Below, piece after piece: positions 41,803 through 51,325 of a DNA stretch of 64,000 nt; the stretch's first letter is position 1, and every line of letters starts with the position of its first letter. Source of the DNA: Arion vulgaris (Eukaryota; Mollusca; Gastropoda; Stylommatophora; Arionidae); assembly GCA_020796225.1 (NCBI GenBank), contig CM036755.1, positions 11,577,994 to 11,641,993 on the forward strand, written 5' to 3'. The notes under the pieces were generated by a model that saw only the letters and a list, made by a program, of their open reading frames with translations, made no database searches and had not been told where the DNA came from. The translations under genes and the position numbers were made by a program.

Positions 41803-41890
41803 TGTGCCAGTTATGCGCCTACAAGTAGCCAGCACATCCGATTTCTGCGATGCTTTCTATTTTCTAAGGTAACTTCCCAAGACATTTCTG

Positions 41891-42276
41891 AAACCTTTTC
41901 AGAACTTAGAGTATGAAGTGCCTCTCACTTCATATTTCTACCTTTTAGTGTGCATGAGGTAGGAGGGCCAATTCCTTTCCTCGCGTGTGGAACGTGGAGT
42001 GTGGGATGGAGTCGATAGGCCAACGCTTACGCATTATGCTAATATATGATTTAAGCTGACGAAATATGAATATAGAGAAGAATAGGACAGTCCCTTTAAG
42101 ACCATTACATGGTAGTGGTAGGGAACCTTGCGTACTTCAATGATACAGTGGACTAGGACAGCGGGAATCTATATTCCTGGCAGGGTCACTCAGGCCGGAC
42201 GGATCATTGAGGAGGGGACAGACAAAATATGGCTTCCTAGTCCTGCAGGTTAGGGGTGTGGCTTATCAATCGACAG
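41891..42276. other. No identifiable feature
   Basis: GC is slightly higher than in the surroundings. No repeat or coding motif recognised. Confidence 0.45.
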
Positions 42277-42910
42277 CTGTTTTATTCTTCCTTGATCCCG
42301 GAAACCACACGGGGGATAGATACTAACCACACAATCTTCTTCTTCTTTTCTCATCACACTGTTACCAGGTTGTTGCCCAGTGTCGGGTATTCTTCCTTTA
42401 TCCCGGAAACCACACGGGGGATAGATACTAACCACACAATCTTCTTCTTCTTTTCTCATCACACTGTTACCAGGTTGTTGCCCAGTGTCGGGTATTCTTC
42501 CTTTATCCCGGAAACCACACGGGGGATAGATACTAACCACACAATCTTCTTCTTCTTTTGTCGTCACACTGTTACCAGGTTGTTGCCCAGTGTCGGGTAT
42601 TCTTCCTTTATCCCGGAAACCACACGGGGGATAGATACTAACCACACAATCTTCTTCTTCTTTTGTCGTCACACTGTTACCAGGTTGTTGCCCAGTGTCG
42701 GGTATTCTTCCTTTATCCCGGAAACCACACGGGGGATAGATACTAACCACACAATCTTCTTCTTCTTTTGTCGTCACACTGTTACCAGGTTGTTGCCCAG
42801 TGTCGGGTATTCTTCCTTTATCCCGGAAACCACACGGGGGATAGATACTAACCACACAATCTTCTTCTTCTTTTGTCGTCACACTGTTACCAGGTTGTTG
42901 CACAGTGTCG
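42277..42910. repeat. 105-bp minisatellite, 6 units, chimeric monomer
   Basis: Units recur every 105 bases (for example TATTCTTCCTTTATCCCGGA at 42388 and 42493). One half is the inverted 3' end of LINE-GAA (TTGTCGTCACACTGTTACCA, GGTTGTTGCCCAGTGTCG). The other half (GGAAACCACACGGGGGATAG) is seen singly at 44131-44185. Units 1-2 have CTCATC where 3-6 have GTCGTC; otherwise they are nearly identical. The length is a multiple of three, so both strands stay open for over 220 codons. Confidence 0.93.
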
Positions 42911-43420
42911 TGCTTTTCTCTTTTTATCATGCGCTGTTCTGGTGGCTTGGGTGATTGTTATCTTCTTCTTCTTCTTTGCGTTCGTTCTTTACAACCAATT
43001 TTAATCACTCTTTGTGATATGTTTGATCTTTGCCAAGAACGTGTATACGTTGCACATTGGTTTGGTAGACCCTAAACGCATAGACTTCAACACGTTTAGG
43101 ACATGTGCATCCGATTTCAGTCAAACCTCCTTAGTCGCTTCTTACGACATGCGTGGCAGGTAACAGTGGTTCTATTCTTTACACCCCAAATTTGGGCCCC
43201 GATAACCGCTCTGCGGTGATTGTTATTATTGCTGTTATTATTGCTCGTTGACAGGATTCTTCTACGCTATCTAACCATCTTTTTCGTAGTCGTCCTCTCG
43301 CCTTCTTTCCTGTTCTGTTGCAGAAGACACTGTATACTGTGGAGTTTGGATGTATTCTTATTAAGTGGCCAAACCACTTCATTCTTTATTTCTCAATGTA
43401 ATTCAAGCAAGGTTCTGTGC
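42862..43420 (-). mobile_element. LINE-GAA, C-terminal fragment split by SINE-B
   Basis: Outside the SINE the minus strand reads MKWFGHLIRIHPNSTVYSVF, R-T-G-K-K-A-R-G-R-L-R-K-R-W and LDSVEESCQRAI, then beyond the SINE T-I-T-Q-A-T-R and the 3' end with (GAA)n that merges into the 105-bp array. Confidence 0.82.
42962..43214 (-). mobile_element. SINE-B with 12-bp target duplication
   Basis: GGTGATTGTTAT is at 42950-42961 and 43215-43226. Blocks: CTTCTTCTTCTTCTTTGCGT, CAATTTTAATCACTCTTTGT, CTTTGCCAAGAACGTGTATA, CACGTTTAGGACATGTGCAT, CGCTTCTTACGACATGCG and CCAAATTTGGGCCCCGATAA. Confidence 0.93.
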
Positions 43421-43633
43421 CATCTTTCTTTCTTATTCTGATGTTGGGGACTTTTCACAGGCAGTACATTTCACATGTAGTTATTTTTTTGACTGCGCTT
43501 TGCTCATTGTCCATGTTTGGCTCTGGTAACACAAGGTAGATATGAAAATGTTGTTGATCATCTGTTGTTTAGCTGTGAGTGAGATTGTTGTGTGTCTTAA
43601 CAATGGGGCTTGCTGGTAGATTACAGCATTACG

Positions 43634-44238
43634 CACACAATTGGGCACATTAACAGAAACAAACTGCGAAGGAACTTGACATTCACTTTTATTGATTGAT
43701 TGATTGATAGGACCATCATCATTGCACTTCGGTGATTAACCATGTTTGCCCCGATCTCTTTCTTACACTGGAAGATCTCAGCTGCAGTACACTAGCTCCG
43801 TAGCACAGGCGAGAGTCCCCGATGTAATTTTGAAGATGGTAAAGATATTTTTGTAGGAGTTTTTAAAAAATCTTGTTTCTAATGAACGTTTGCCCGGACA
43901 TCGGCTTTCCAGTCTGCTCTTCTCGATTTTGAACTGCCAAGGGTTCTTTTACGTGTTGAAATTGAACATGGGATCTACATGTAATCGTCCGTCTCCGACA
44001 GGACTAGGAACTTGGCAATTTCACCTACACTGAGATCAGGATCTCTGGAAAAATATCCAGATGGCTCTACGAGTTAACCAAACTGGAACCAATGGCACGA
44101 GGTTTTATGACATGCGAGAGAAGACAGCCATTTTATTCTTCCTTGATCCCGGAAACCTGCCGGTGGATATATACTAAGTACACAATTAGGTAAATTAACT
44201 GCAGCAAACGGTGAAGGGACTTGACATTCACTTTTATT
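43634..44238. repeat. About 60-bp direct repeats flanking a SINE-D
   Basis: CACACAATTGGGCACATTAA ... GACATTCACTTTTATT at 43634-43693 recurs with changes at 44180-44238. Between them lie SINE-D and a segment with TTTTATTCTTCCTTGATCCC, which is half of the 105-bp monomer. The layout is too long for a simple target duplication and suggests a tandem segmental duplication. Confidence 0.65.
43687..44105 (-). mobile_element. SINE-D
   Basis: GATTGATTGATTGATAGGAC, GCACTTCGGTGATTAACCAT, AGGCGAGAGTCCCCGATGTA, GGTTCTTTTACGTGTTGAAA and CACCTACACTGAGATCAGGA. The head end near 44100 is incomplete, with box B changed to GTTAACCAAACTGGAACC. Confidence 0.82.
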
Positions 44239-44529
44239 CTTAATATCAATCACATGAATACATTATATGATCTCCCGGGATTTTGAGCAAGAGTTTTGAT
44301 ACGGTTGAAATTTGCACAAGAATGTTCGACGTATAACACCAGCAGATTTCTTGTCTTAAATGTAAAATATGAGTCTTATATTGAATTTGTGTGGATTAAC
44401 TTACCCACATATGTATGTAGGTGTCACTTTGAGTTGTGATTGTGAAATCGAATTATTTCTCCTACTCAATTCTCTAATGTAATATATGTATATCGTGGTT
44501 ATATTCATCTCACACAAAACAAGTCACCA
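44239..44529. other. No identifiable feature
   Basis: AT-rich unassigned sequence. Confidence 0.45.
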
Positions 44530-44735
44530 CAGACATGAAGTATGTCTACGCAGAATAATGGTGAGAGATACGGTGGATAATACAAAGCAAAAGATAGTCC
44601 GCGCAAAAGATGTACCACAGAAATAAGAGAGGCAGTGAAAAGCGCTCTTGATGAAATTCACACAAAAGCCTGTTCTAGAAACCTTATCCTGACACTGTGA
44701 GACAAAATAGGATAAAAGATAAGAAAGAAGCAGCA
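44530..44735 (+). mobile_element. LINE-R, C-terminal fragment
   Basis: GAGATACGGTGGATAATACA, CGCAAAAGATGTACCACAGA and TCCTGACACTGTGAGACAAA give R-Y-G-G-Y-K-A-K-D-S-P-R-K-R after one shift and end with S-R-N-L-I-L. It is colinear with 50040-50225. Confidence 0.75.
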
Positions 44736-44794
44736 TATGGTATTTTAAGTATATTGTGAACTGTGTAACCACCAGTAACGGCATGCAATAAAAA

Positions 44795-45260
44795 GAGATC
44801 GGGTACTAGAGCTAAGGGAAGACCAAGAAAACGATGGATAGACTATCAAGACCACACTAAATAAGCGTGGATATAACACAACAAAGGTGACTCATCTGAC
44901 CATGGAACGCAAATTAATGCTCCCACCCACGCCCGAGTGGTAACCGGGGCCCAAATTTGGGGTATTAAGAATATAACCACTGCTACCTACCACGCATGTC
45001 GTAAGAGAAGACTAAGGAGGTGTGTCTACAATCCGATGCACATGTCCTAAACGTGTAGAGGTCTATGCGTTTAAGTGCCTACCAAACCAATGTGCAACGT
45101 ATACACGTTCTTGGCAAAGATCAAACATATCACAAAGAGTGATTAAAATTGGTTGTAAGGAACGAACGCGAACGCGAAGAAGAATGCTCCCACCCCTACG
45201 CTTAACGGCAAGAGTGGACAACCAATTCTATCATCCACCTGCGGATATTTATACATAGAG
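44795..45260 (+). mobile_element. LINE C-terminal fragment split by SINE-B
   Basis: Left part: GATCGGGTACTAGAGCTAAG, GGAAGACCAAGAAAACGATG (G-R-P-R-K-R-W) and CATGGAACGCAAATTAATGC. Right part from 45196: TACGCTTAACGGCAAGAGTG, GACAACCAATTCTATC. The uninterrupted relative on the minus strand at 49560-49790 joins the two. Confidence 0.82.
44929..45183 (+). mobile_element. SINE-B with 12-bp target duplication
   Basis: ATGCTCCCACCC is exact at 44917-44928 and 45184-45195. The element runs from ACGCCCGAGTGGTAACCGGG through CATGTCGTAAGAGAAGACTA and GTGCAACGTATACACG to GAACGCGAACGCGAAGAAGA. Confidence 0.93.
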
Positions 45261-45654
45261 ATAATAGAGATCTATGCTAAATCAGTGAATTTTATCACTT
45301 ATTCTCTTCCATTGAGAGACTGTAGTCAACATTGTTTTTCTAGTGTTGCGGGTATTCTTTTCTTGTGTGCAAACTATTACAGGTAACATCCTCATAGATA
45401 TATCTGGCCCGTCTCCATGTTTTATGAATGGAGGTAGGTTGTTACTCTCATTGCGATGCTATTTCTGTACAACCAAAACACTGCGCTCCTGTCTACATCC
45501 AAGTATGTTGTCTGCTTCATTTTTGTTCGATTCCAGTTTGAGCAAGACGATGCCATCTTGGTTGCGTTCTATTTATGTACTGCATTGTGGACATGTACGG
45601 CGTGTGTGTATGTATATATATCAATCATTGGCATCGGTGTTTCCAATTAGGTTC
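45261..45654. other. No identifiable feature
   Basis: Open on one plus frame for 130 codons (45343-45735), but codons do not resemble any family and part overlaps the antisense of a LINE. Confidence 0.4.
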
Positions 45655-46030
45655 TTCAATCAATCAATTACGTGCTGTGCCCGCCGACGTAGGCGTTCAT
45701 GTCTCTCCACAACTCTCTTTGCTTGGTGTATGTAATCAGTTCTGACGTCGATCTTTTGTCGAACCAAGATGTCAAACCATCCAAAATCTTCTCCCTCTGT
45801 CTTCCATGATATCTCCTTCCCTGAATGTTACCTGTTGTTACCAAATGTTCTAAACCTCCTCTTCGCATTATATGCCCGAAGAACCTTAATTGTCGGATTC
45901 TTATTCTTTTGATAAGGTTTCTTTGTGTCCGGGCCTGATTTAAAACCTCATCATTTGTTTTCTTAGCTGTCCATGGAATTTTCAGCATTCTTCAGTAAAA
46001 CCACATCTCTGCGGCTTCCATTGGGTTCTT
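45655..46030 (-). mobile_element. LINE-ATG, C-terminal fragment
   Basis: Minus-strand chain of 106 residues without a break: MLKIPWTAKKTNDEVLNQAR, IRIRQLRFFGHIMRRGGLEH, I-L-D-G-L-T-S-W-F-D-K-R and Y-T-K-Q-R-E-L-W-R-D-M-N-A-Y-V. The tail is (AATTG)/(ATTG)n-like. It is the best-preserved of this family here. Confidence 0.87.
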
Positions 46031-46162
46031 AGAACTCTTTATTCTTTTACCTGAGTAGAAGTCTCTGCAACACTAAGCATAGCACTACACGCCTAAAGTT
46101 GTTGGAGGTTTCTGGGTCCGAAAAAAAGCCAGCTGCTCTCCCCAACGCACACATAGGAAAAA

Positions 46163-46462
46163 GAATCTCTCTCTCTCTCTCTTTGCCTTTTACCCCGGGT
46201 TGGGGCATAGGCCCTCAACCAACTCATGCCAAGTCTTCCTATCTCTAGCTATCTCCTGCAGCTCCCTCCAGCTCTTCTTTATATTGTTGATCTCTGCCTC
46301 CAAATCTCGTCTCCATGTATTTCTCGGCCTCCTTTTCTTTCGCTGTCCCTGCGGGTTCCAGGTAAGGACCCTTCTTGTTATATTCCCTCCGGTTTTCGCA
46401 AAGTGTGTCCTATCCAGCGCCAGCGTCTTTTTTAACCTGTAGGAAAAAGAATGAAAACTCAT
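46163..46462 (-). mobile_element. LINE-GA, 3' end fragment
   Basis: Minus-strand chain: LKKTLALDRTHFAKTGGNIT, NPQGQRKKRRPRNTWRRDLE, NNIKKSWRELQEIARDRKTW and H-E-L-V-E-G-L-C-P-N-P-G, stop, AAAAGGCAAAGAGAGAGAGA. The most intact copy of this C-terminal domain in the window. Confidence 0.9.
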
Positions 46463-46509
46463 AATTTCTGGGGTCTAACAACAACAATTGACTAGCTGTC
46501 AACATTGCT

Positions 46510-46590
46510 GGTGAGCGCCTGTAGCTCAAGCGATAGTGAGCTCGATCACAAACCCAAGTACCTGGTTCAAACCCCAGGGTGGGCATGTTT
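46510..46590 (+). mobile_element. tRNA-like Pol III head, probable SINE
   Basis: GCGCCTGTAGCTCAAGCGAT contains a box-A-like TAGCTCAAGCG, and GGTTCAAACCCCAGG a box B with a pairing T arm. The acceptor ends (GCCTGT and GTGGGC) pair only with wobble. No anticodon arm is convincing, so I favour a SINE head or tRNA pseudogene over a gene. Confidence 0.45.
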
Positions 46591-46644
46591 GGAAGCAAAT
46601 TCATTTCCGTGGAATTTTTACAAAAAGGTAAAAATAGACCTCAC

Positions 46645-48133
46645 AGTTGGTGGATATACAAGTGATAGGTAGAGGATATACAAGTGATAGGTCGGTGAAT
46701 ATACAAGTGATAGGTAGAGGATATACAAGTGATAGGTAGGTGGATATACAAGTGATAGGTAGGTGGATATACAAGTGATAGGTAGAGGATATACAAGTGA
46801 TAGGTAGAGGATATACAAGTGATAGGTAGAGGATATACAAGTGATAGGTAGGTGGATCTATATACAAGTGATAGGCAGGTGGATATACAGGTGATATACA
46901 GGTTTATATACAAGTGATAGACAGGTGGATATACAAGTGATAGACAGATGGATATACAAGTGATAGACAGATGGATATACAAGTGATAGACAGGTGAATA
47001 TACAAGTGATAGACAGATGGATATACAAGTGATAGACAGATGGATATACAAGTGATAGGCAGGTTGACATACAAGTGATAGGCAGGTTGACATACAAGTG
47101 ATAGGCAGGGGGACATACAAGTGATAGGCAGGTTGACATACAAGTGATAGGCAGGGGGACATACAAGTGATAGGCAGGTTGACATACAAGTGATAGGCAG
47201 GGGGACATACAAGTGATAGACAGGTTGACATACAAGTGATAGACAGGGGGACATACAAGTGATAGGCAGGTTGACATACAAGTGATAGGCAGGGGAACAT
47301 ACAAGTGATAGGCAGGTTGACATACAAGTGATAGACAGGGGGACATACAAGTGATAGGCAGGGGATATACAAGTGATAGGCAGGGGGACATACAAGTGAT
47401 AGGCAGGGGGACATACAGAAGTGAAGAGCAGGGGGACATACAAGTGATAGGCAGGGGACATACAAGTGATAGACAGGGGACATACAAGTGATAGACAGGG
47501 GACATACAAGTGATAGACAGGGGGACATACAAGTGATAGACAGGGGACATACAAGTGATAGGCAGGGGGACATACAAGTGATAGGCAGGGACATACAAGT
47601 GATAGGCAGGTGACATACAAGTGATAGGCAGGGGACATACAAGTGATAGGCAGGGGGACATACAAGTGATAGCAGGGGGACATACAAGTGATAGGCAGGG
47701 GACATACAAGTGATAGACAGGGGAACATACAAGTGATAGACAGGGGAACATACAAGTGATAGACAGGGGAACATACAAGTGATAGACAGGGGGACATACA
47801 AGTGATAGACAGGGGGACATACAAGTGATAGACAGGGGGACATACAAGTGATAGACAGGGGACATACAAGTGATAGACAGGGGGACATACAAGTGATAGA
47901 CAGGGGACATACAAGTGATAGACAGGGGGACATACAAGTGATAGACAGGGGACATACAAGTGATAGACAGGGGGACATACAAGTGATAGACAGGGGACAT
48001 ACAAGTGATAGACAGGGGGACATACAAGTGATAGACAGGGGACATACAAGTGATAGACAGGGGACATACAAGTGTAGAGGTCAGATAACAGGGGGACATA
48101 CAAGTGATAGACAGGGGATAGACAAATGATAGG
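46645..48133. repeat. 20-22-bp minisatellite, about 70 units
   Basis: Units of ACATACAAGTGATAGGCAGG plus 0-2 bases. Three sectors differ: TATACAAGTGATAGGTAG (46650-46900), TATACAAGTGATAGACAG (46905-47050) and ACATACAAGTGATAGRCAGG (47050-48110). Near 47940 GGGG and GGGGG units alternate, a two-unit higher order of 43 bases. The minus strand is open in all three frames for about 400 codons, an artefact of stop-free units. Confidence 0.95.
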
Positions 48134-48925
48134 TGGATTTTAAAAAAACTCTTTAATTTACTTAATCAGTATACCCGCTTTGCGCCATATTAAGAATGAT
48201 GTGAGCCTGTATATTGTTCTACTAAGAAGGGCGAACGGGTTAATATGATTGGGAAGAATCGGGAAAGATGTGAAACCAAAATAAAGCGAAATAAGGAAAC
48301 ACAAAACAGAAACAGAAATAATGTATGTTTGTTGGTAACTTGTGCTTCAGAGGGAGCTGAAAGAATCGTTATGTATTATTATATACGAGAGACGGTGTAT
48401 CCTTGATAATGTTGGTGGTCTGTAGAGCCAGACATTTGAGGAATGCACGTATTCACTCCCAGCTGATTCACAGATTGGAATGCACGCACGACTGGCTAGC
48501 CTAGCTACTCGCTACCGTCGTCAGTCAGTACAACGCGCGCGACGACCGCTTCGTACGTATCGGGAATGTTTGGCAGCCAGTGAAATGTTGATGCAAGATC
48601 GGGTGTTCCCGTGTTCGAACCTTGGATCAGGTAGTCTTCTCTTGTTGCTGTTTAGTTACAGTCGTGACATGACTTGTTAAGTTGCGTTGACTATGACGTG
48701 TAGTATCTAGTTGTAGACTTAGATTACGTTGCGTGTCTGGGATATGGTTATGTTTTATTATTATTAAATACAACCCTGGTGGAATAACTGTGTACTTTAT
48801 GAAGTTTATCTAGCCTGTTTAAGCTTGTATCTGTTTACACATTCAACCAGGTATGTAGCAAATTCATTCAATCTATGTATTATGTGCTGTATGATATTTG
48901 CTATTTATATTCATGTATTATTTAT
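48134..48925. other. Unassigned; one box-B-like site
   Basis: No repeat match. CCCGTGTTCGAACCTTGG at about 48608-48625 looks like a Pol III box B, with a weak A box upstream, so a tRNA-derived SINE head may lie at 48560-48640. Confidence 0.4.
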
Positions 48926-49150
48926 ATCTGAGGAGCGTCCGACCGATGGATTAGAGCGCAGCCTTCCATACGGGAGACCCGGGTTCAATCCACGGTAAGG
49001 CCAATGAGTTTTTTCCTGTCGGGGGTATAAAGAAAAACAATCTGAACTTGAACAGTTTCACAGTGACTTCACTAGACATTAAAGTCTTAAAGCTAATGTT
49101 CTCATGTCCTAGACTGCCCTAAAATATCGGTAACACAGGCAGCAAAGAAA
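48926..49150 (+). mobile_element. SINE-G, near full length
   Basis: CTGAGGAGCGTCCGACCGAT, GGGAGACCCGGGTTCAATCC, ACGGTAAGGCCAATGAG, CTGAACTTGAACAGTTTCAC and GTAACACAGGCAG are in the same order as 37503-37732. Confidence 0.78.
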
Positions 49151-49231
49151 GTTTGTCAAACATTTTTTATTAGTCTCATCATAGTCTTGTTAGTCTTATT
49201 GGTTGTTTAGTTGTGTGATCAGCACGGAAGT

Positions 49232-49487
49232 CTTCTTCTTCTTCTTTGCGTTCGTTCTTTACGACCAATTTAATCACTCTTTGTGATATGATTTGATCTT
49301 TGCCAAGAACGTGTATACGTTGCACATTGGTTTGGTAGGCCCCTAAACGCATAGACTTCTACACGTTTAGGACATGTGCATCCGATTTCAGCCAAACCTC
49401 CTTAGTTGCCTCTTACGACATGCGTGGCAGGTAACAGTGGTTCTATTCTTTACACCCCAAATTTGGGCCCCGGTAACCACTCGGGCG
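49232..49487 (-). mobile_element. SINE-B with 11-bp target duplication
   Basis: AGCACGGAAGT is exact at 49221-49231 and 49488-49498. All SINE-B blocks are present, from CTTCTTCTTCTTTGCGTTCG to GTAACCACTCGGGCG. The cleanest copy of the family. Confidence 0.95.
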
Positions 49488-49559
49488 AGCACGGAAGTAG
49501 TATCCGATATAGTAGTTTGACAATCTCAACAATGAGAAACAATTAACGAAACACTATTG

Positions 49560-49790
49560 TCTATTGTCATTTCCCAGATGAAGGATAGAATTGCTTGTCC
49601 ACTCTTGCCGTTAAGCGTAGGTGTCGGAGCTTTAATTTGCTTTCCAGGACCAGAGGAGTCGCTCTTCTTGTGATAAATCTGTATTTAGTTAGTGTGGTCA
49701 TGATATTTTCTATCCATCTTTTTCTTGGTTTCCCTTTAGCTCTAGTACCTGATCTCTTTGTAACGAAACACTTTAACTGATACAATCTAA
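49560..49790 (-). mobile_element. LINE, C-terminal fragment
   Basis: Minus-strand chain: KRSGTRAKGKPRKRWIENIM, then F-I-T-R-R-A-T-P-L-V-L-E-S-K and RLTARVDKQFYPSSGK. It is the uninterrupted relative of the fragment at 44795-45260. Confidence 0.8.
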
Positions 49791-49959
49791 TAGGATTTCA
49801 ACAGTGTTAGTTAAAACTGAAATGTTAAAACTTGAACGCTGATATCAAATGATAGAAGAAAACTAAGTACGACATAGATGAAGTATCTGCACAAAATGCT
49901 GGGAGTATCAACAAGACCGGTTTAGAGATGAAGACATCAGGAAAAAAAGTGGGTGTAAC

Positions 49960-50225
49960 ATCAGTACTGAACTTTATCAAGAAACAATAAATTGAATGAT
50001 TCTTCCAAAGAATCAGATTACTAACAGACCGTGCACATCAAAGAGCATTGTTACTCCGATACAGTGGATACAAAGCAAAAGATAGTACACGCACAAGATG
50101 GAGCACAGAAATACCAGAGTTGGGGAAAAACACTATTGATGAAGCTAATACAAAATGCCGTTCTAGAAATCTCTTCTTATCCTGACGCCGTCAGGCAAAA
50201 TAGAATTGGAGAAAATAAAGTCTGA
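49960..50225 (+). mobile_element. LINE-R, C-terminal fragment
   Basis: Reading from 49965: F-I-K-K-Q-x-I-E, then DRAHQRALLLRYSGYKAKDS, R-T-R-W-S-T-E-I-P-E and, after a shift, S-R-N-L-F-L-S. It joins a LINE-GA fragment at 50226. Confidence 0.8.
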
Positions 50226-50795
50226 TTTAGTGTGAAAACATGGAGAACAACTAAAACAGTAATGAATAAATTTCAAATATCAACTGGTGTCTGCACAGAA
50301 TAGGGGCACTGATATGGTATTGTAGGGTCGCTAATGGGGAACTTATGGAGAGAACGATTTCAAACATCAACTGCTGTCTGCACAGAATAGATGGACTGAT
50401 AGATTAACGATATACTGAAGACATGGAAGGAGCTGCAAGGGATAACTAAAGATATAAAGATTTGGCATTAGTTGGTTGAGAGAATATGCTTCAAAAAGTT
50501 AATTGCATATCATTTATACGACTTTGCGAATCAACCCAGCTTTTTAACGCTGTTTAACGCTGTTTGTGATTTTTCTAGGTATTATTACGTTCATTAGTTT
50601 GCCATTGCTTTCTGAACGGGCGGTGCCATCGTCCTTTTGTAAAATTTACGCGAAACAATTTGCAACCAAACTGTCCGCAGCGTGATTTGAACTGAGAACG
50701 TCGGGGTTAATAGACCGATTCACTATCCCCTAATCCACAGACGCCACCATATATGCTTCAACCGGGGTTAAAAAGGCACGAGAGAGAGAGAAAAT
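50226..50795 (+). mobile_element. LINE-GA fragment split by SINE-E, with internal duplication
   Basis: GAAAACATGGAGAACAACTA, AATATCAACTGGTGTCTGCA and GGAACTTATGGAGAGAACGA correspond to 9895-10015. A second ATCAACTGCTGTCTGCACAG follows about 90 bases on, a local duplication. After the SINE it resumes TATGCTTCAACCGGGGTTAA and ends AAGGCACGAGAGAGAGAG. Confidence 0.8.
50495..50750 (-). mobile_element. SINE-E with 11-bp target duplication
   Basis: ATATGCTTCAA is exact at 50484-50494 and 50751-50761. The body has GTTAATTGCATATCATTTAT, GCCATTGCTTTCTGAACGGG and the inverted head AGAACGTCGGGGTTAATAGA. A TTTAACGCTG segment is doubled near 50545. Confidence 0.92.
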
Positions 50796-51325
50796 GAAGA
50801 AAGTACGTTAGCTTGTTATAATACATTTCTTAAAGTAGGTTAGTCATCAGATCATCATCACTGCAAAAGCAGAAGTCCATAATGGCTCCGATCTCATCTT
50901 CAATCATATCCGTTAATACGCGAGTCTTACTGTACATTCCAGATACATGAGTACCTGACCCGATGAGTTTATCTCCAAAACTTGTTGTACAATGGTGTTA
51001 GGACACCATCCGTCTTCTCTGTTTCTCATATGTTGAACATCTTTGTAAAAGCAATTGTTTAGAAGATATTTGATCAGGGCAACAAAGCCCTCATTCAAAG
51101 TTCTTATCTTTAGTTTGTCGAATTTGGTTTCCGCTTATTATCAATTCGGTGTAGACAGGGCGTCTAATATGGTACATCTGACGGATTTTTGCCTACAGAT
51201 TAGCATTTCTTATCACGTCTCCTTCGTCATTTTCACAAGTACATGCCGTTTATAAAGCCGCTCTGCAGCGAATTTTGAAAATATTTTTAGTAATTGCGTC
51301 ACGAAAGGTGGAAATTTACATCATG
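50796..51325. other. Largely unassigned
   Basis: At 50860-50925, TCCATAATGGCTCCGATCTC is faintly like the inverted LINE-RNH tail (3360-3385). The 51140-51250 stretch with GCGTCTAATATGGTACATCT resembles the SINE-H 3' part at 15960-16010. Neither is strong. Confidence 0.35.

Larger units (their letters stand above)
41355..41890 (-). mobile_element. SINE-A split by a SINE-F
   Basis: The outer part reads TTCTTCTTCTTAGAACGCTC through GCGATTGTACGTTGTGCCAG to 41447, then resumes at 41803 with TGTGCCAGTTATGCGCCTAC and ACATCCGATTTCTGCGATGC. The 12 bases TGTGCCAGTTAT are present on both sides (41436-41447 and 41803-41814). It is 3'-incomplete at 41890. Confidence 0.9.

Noticed and set aside
42250..42954. 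226- and 232-codon frames on opposite strands
   Set aside because: Both strands of the 105-bp array are open because the length is a multiple of three; the monomer is a LINE end, not a gene.
45343..45735. 130-codon plus-strand frame as a host exon
   Set aside because: No domain, no splice context I can support, and its end runs antisense through a LINE-ATG.
46510..46590. tRNA gene on the plus strand
   Set aside because: The acceptor stem pairs only by wobble and no convincing anticodon arm exists; kept as a tRNA-like SINE head.
46641..48103. Three overlapping minus-strand frames of about 400-476 codons
   Set aside because: All three frames are open over the same array at once, which only a stop-free monomer explains.
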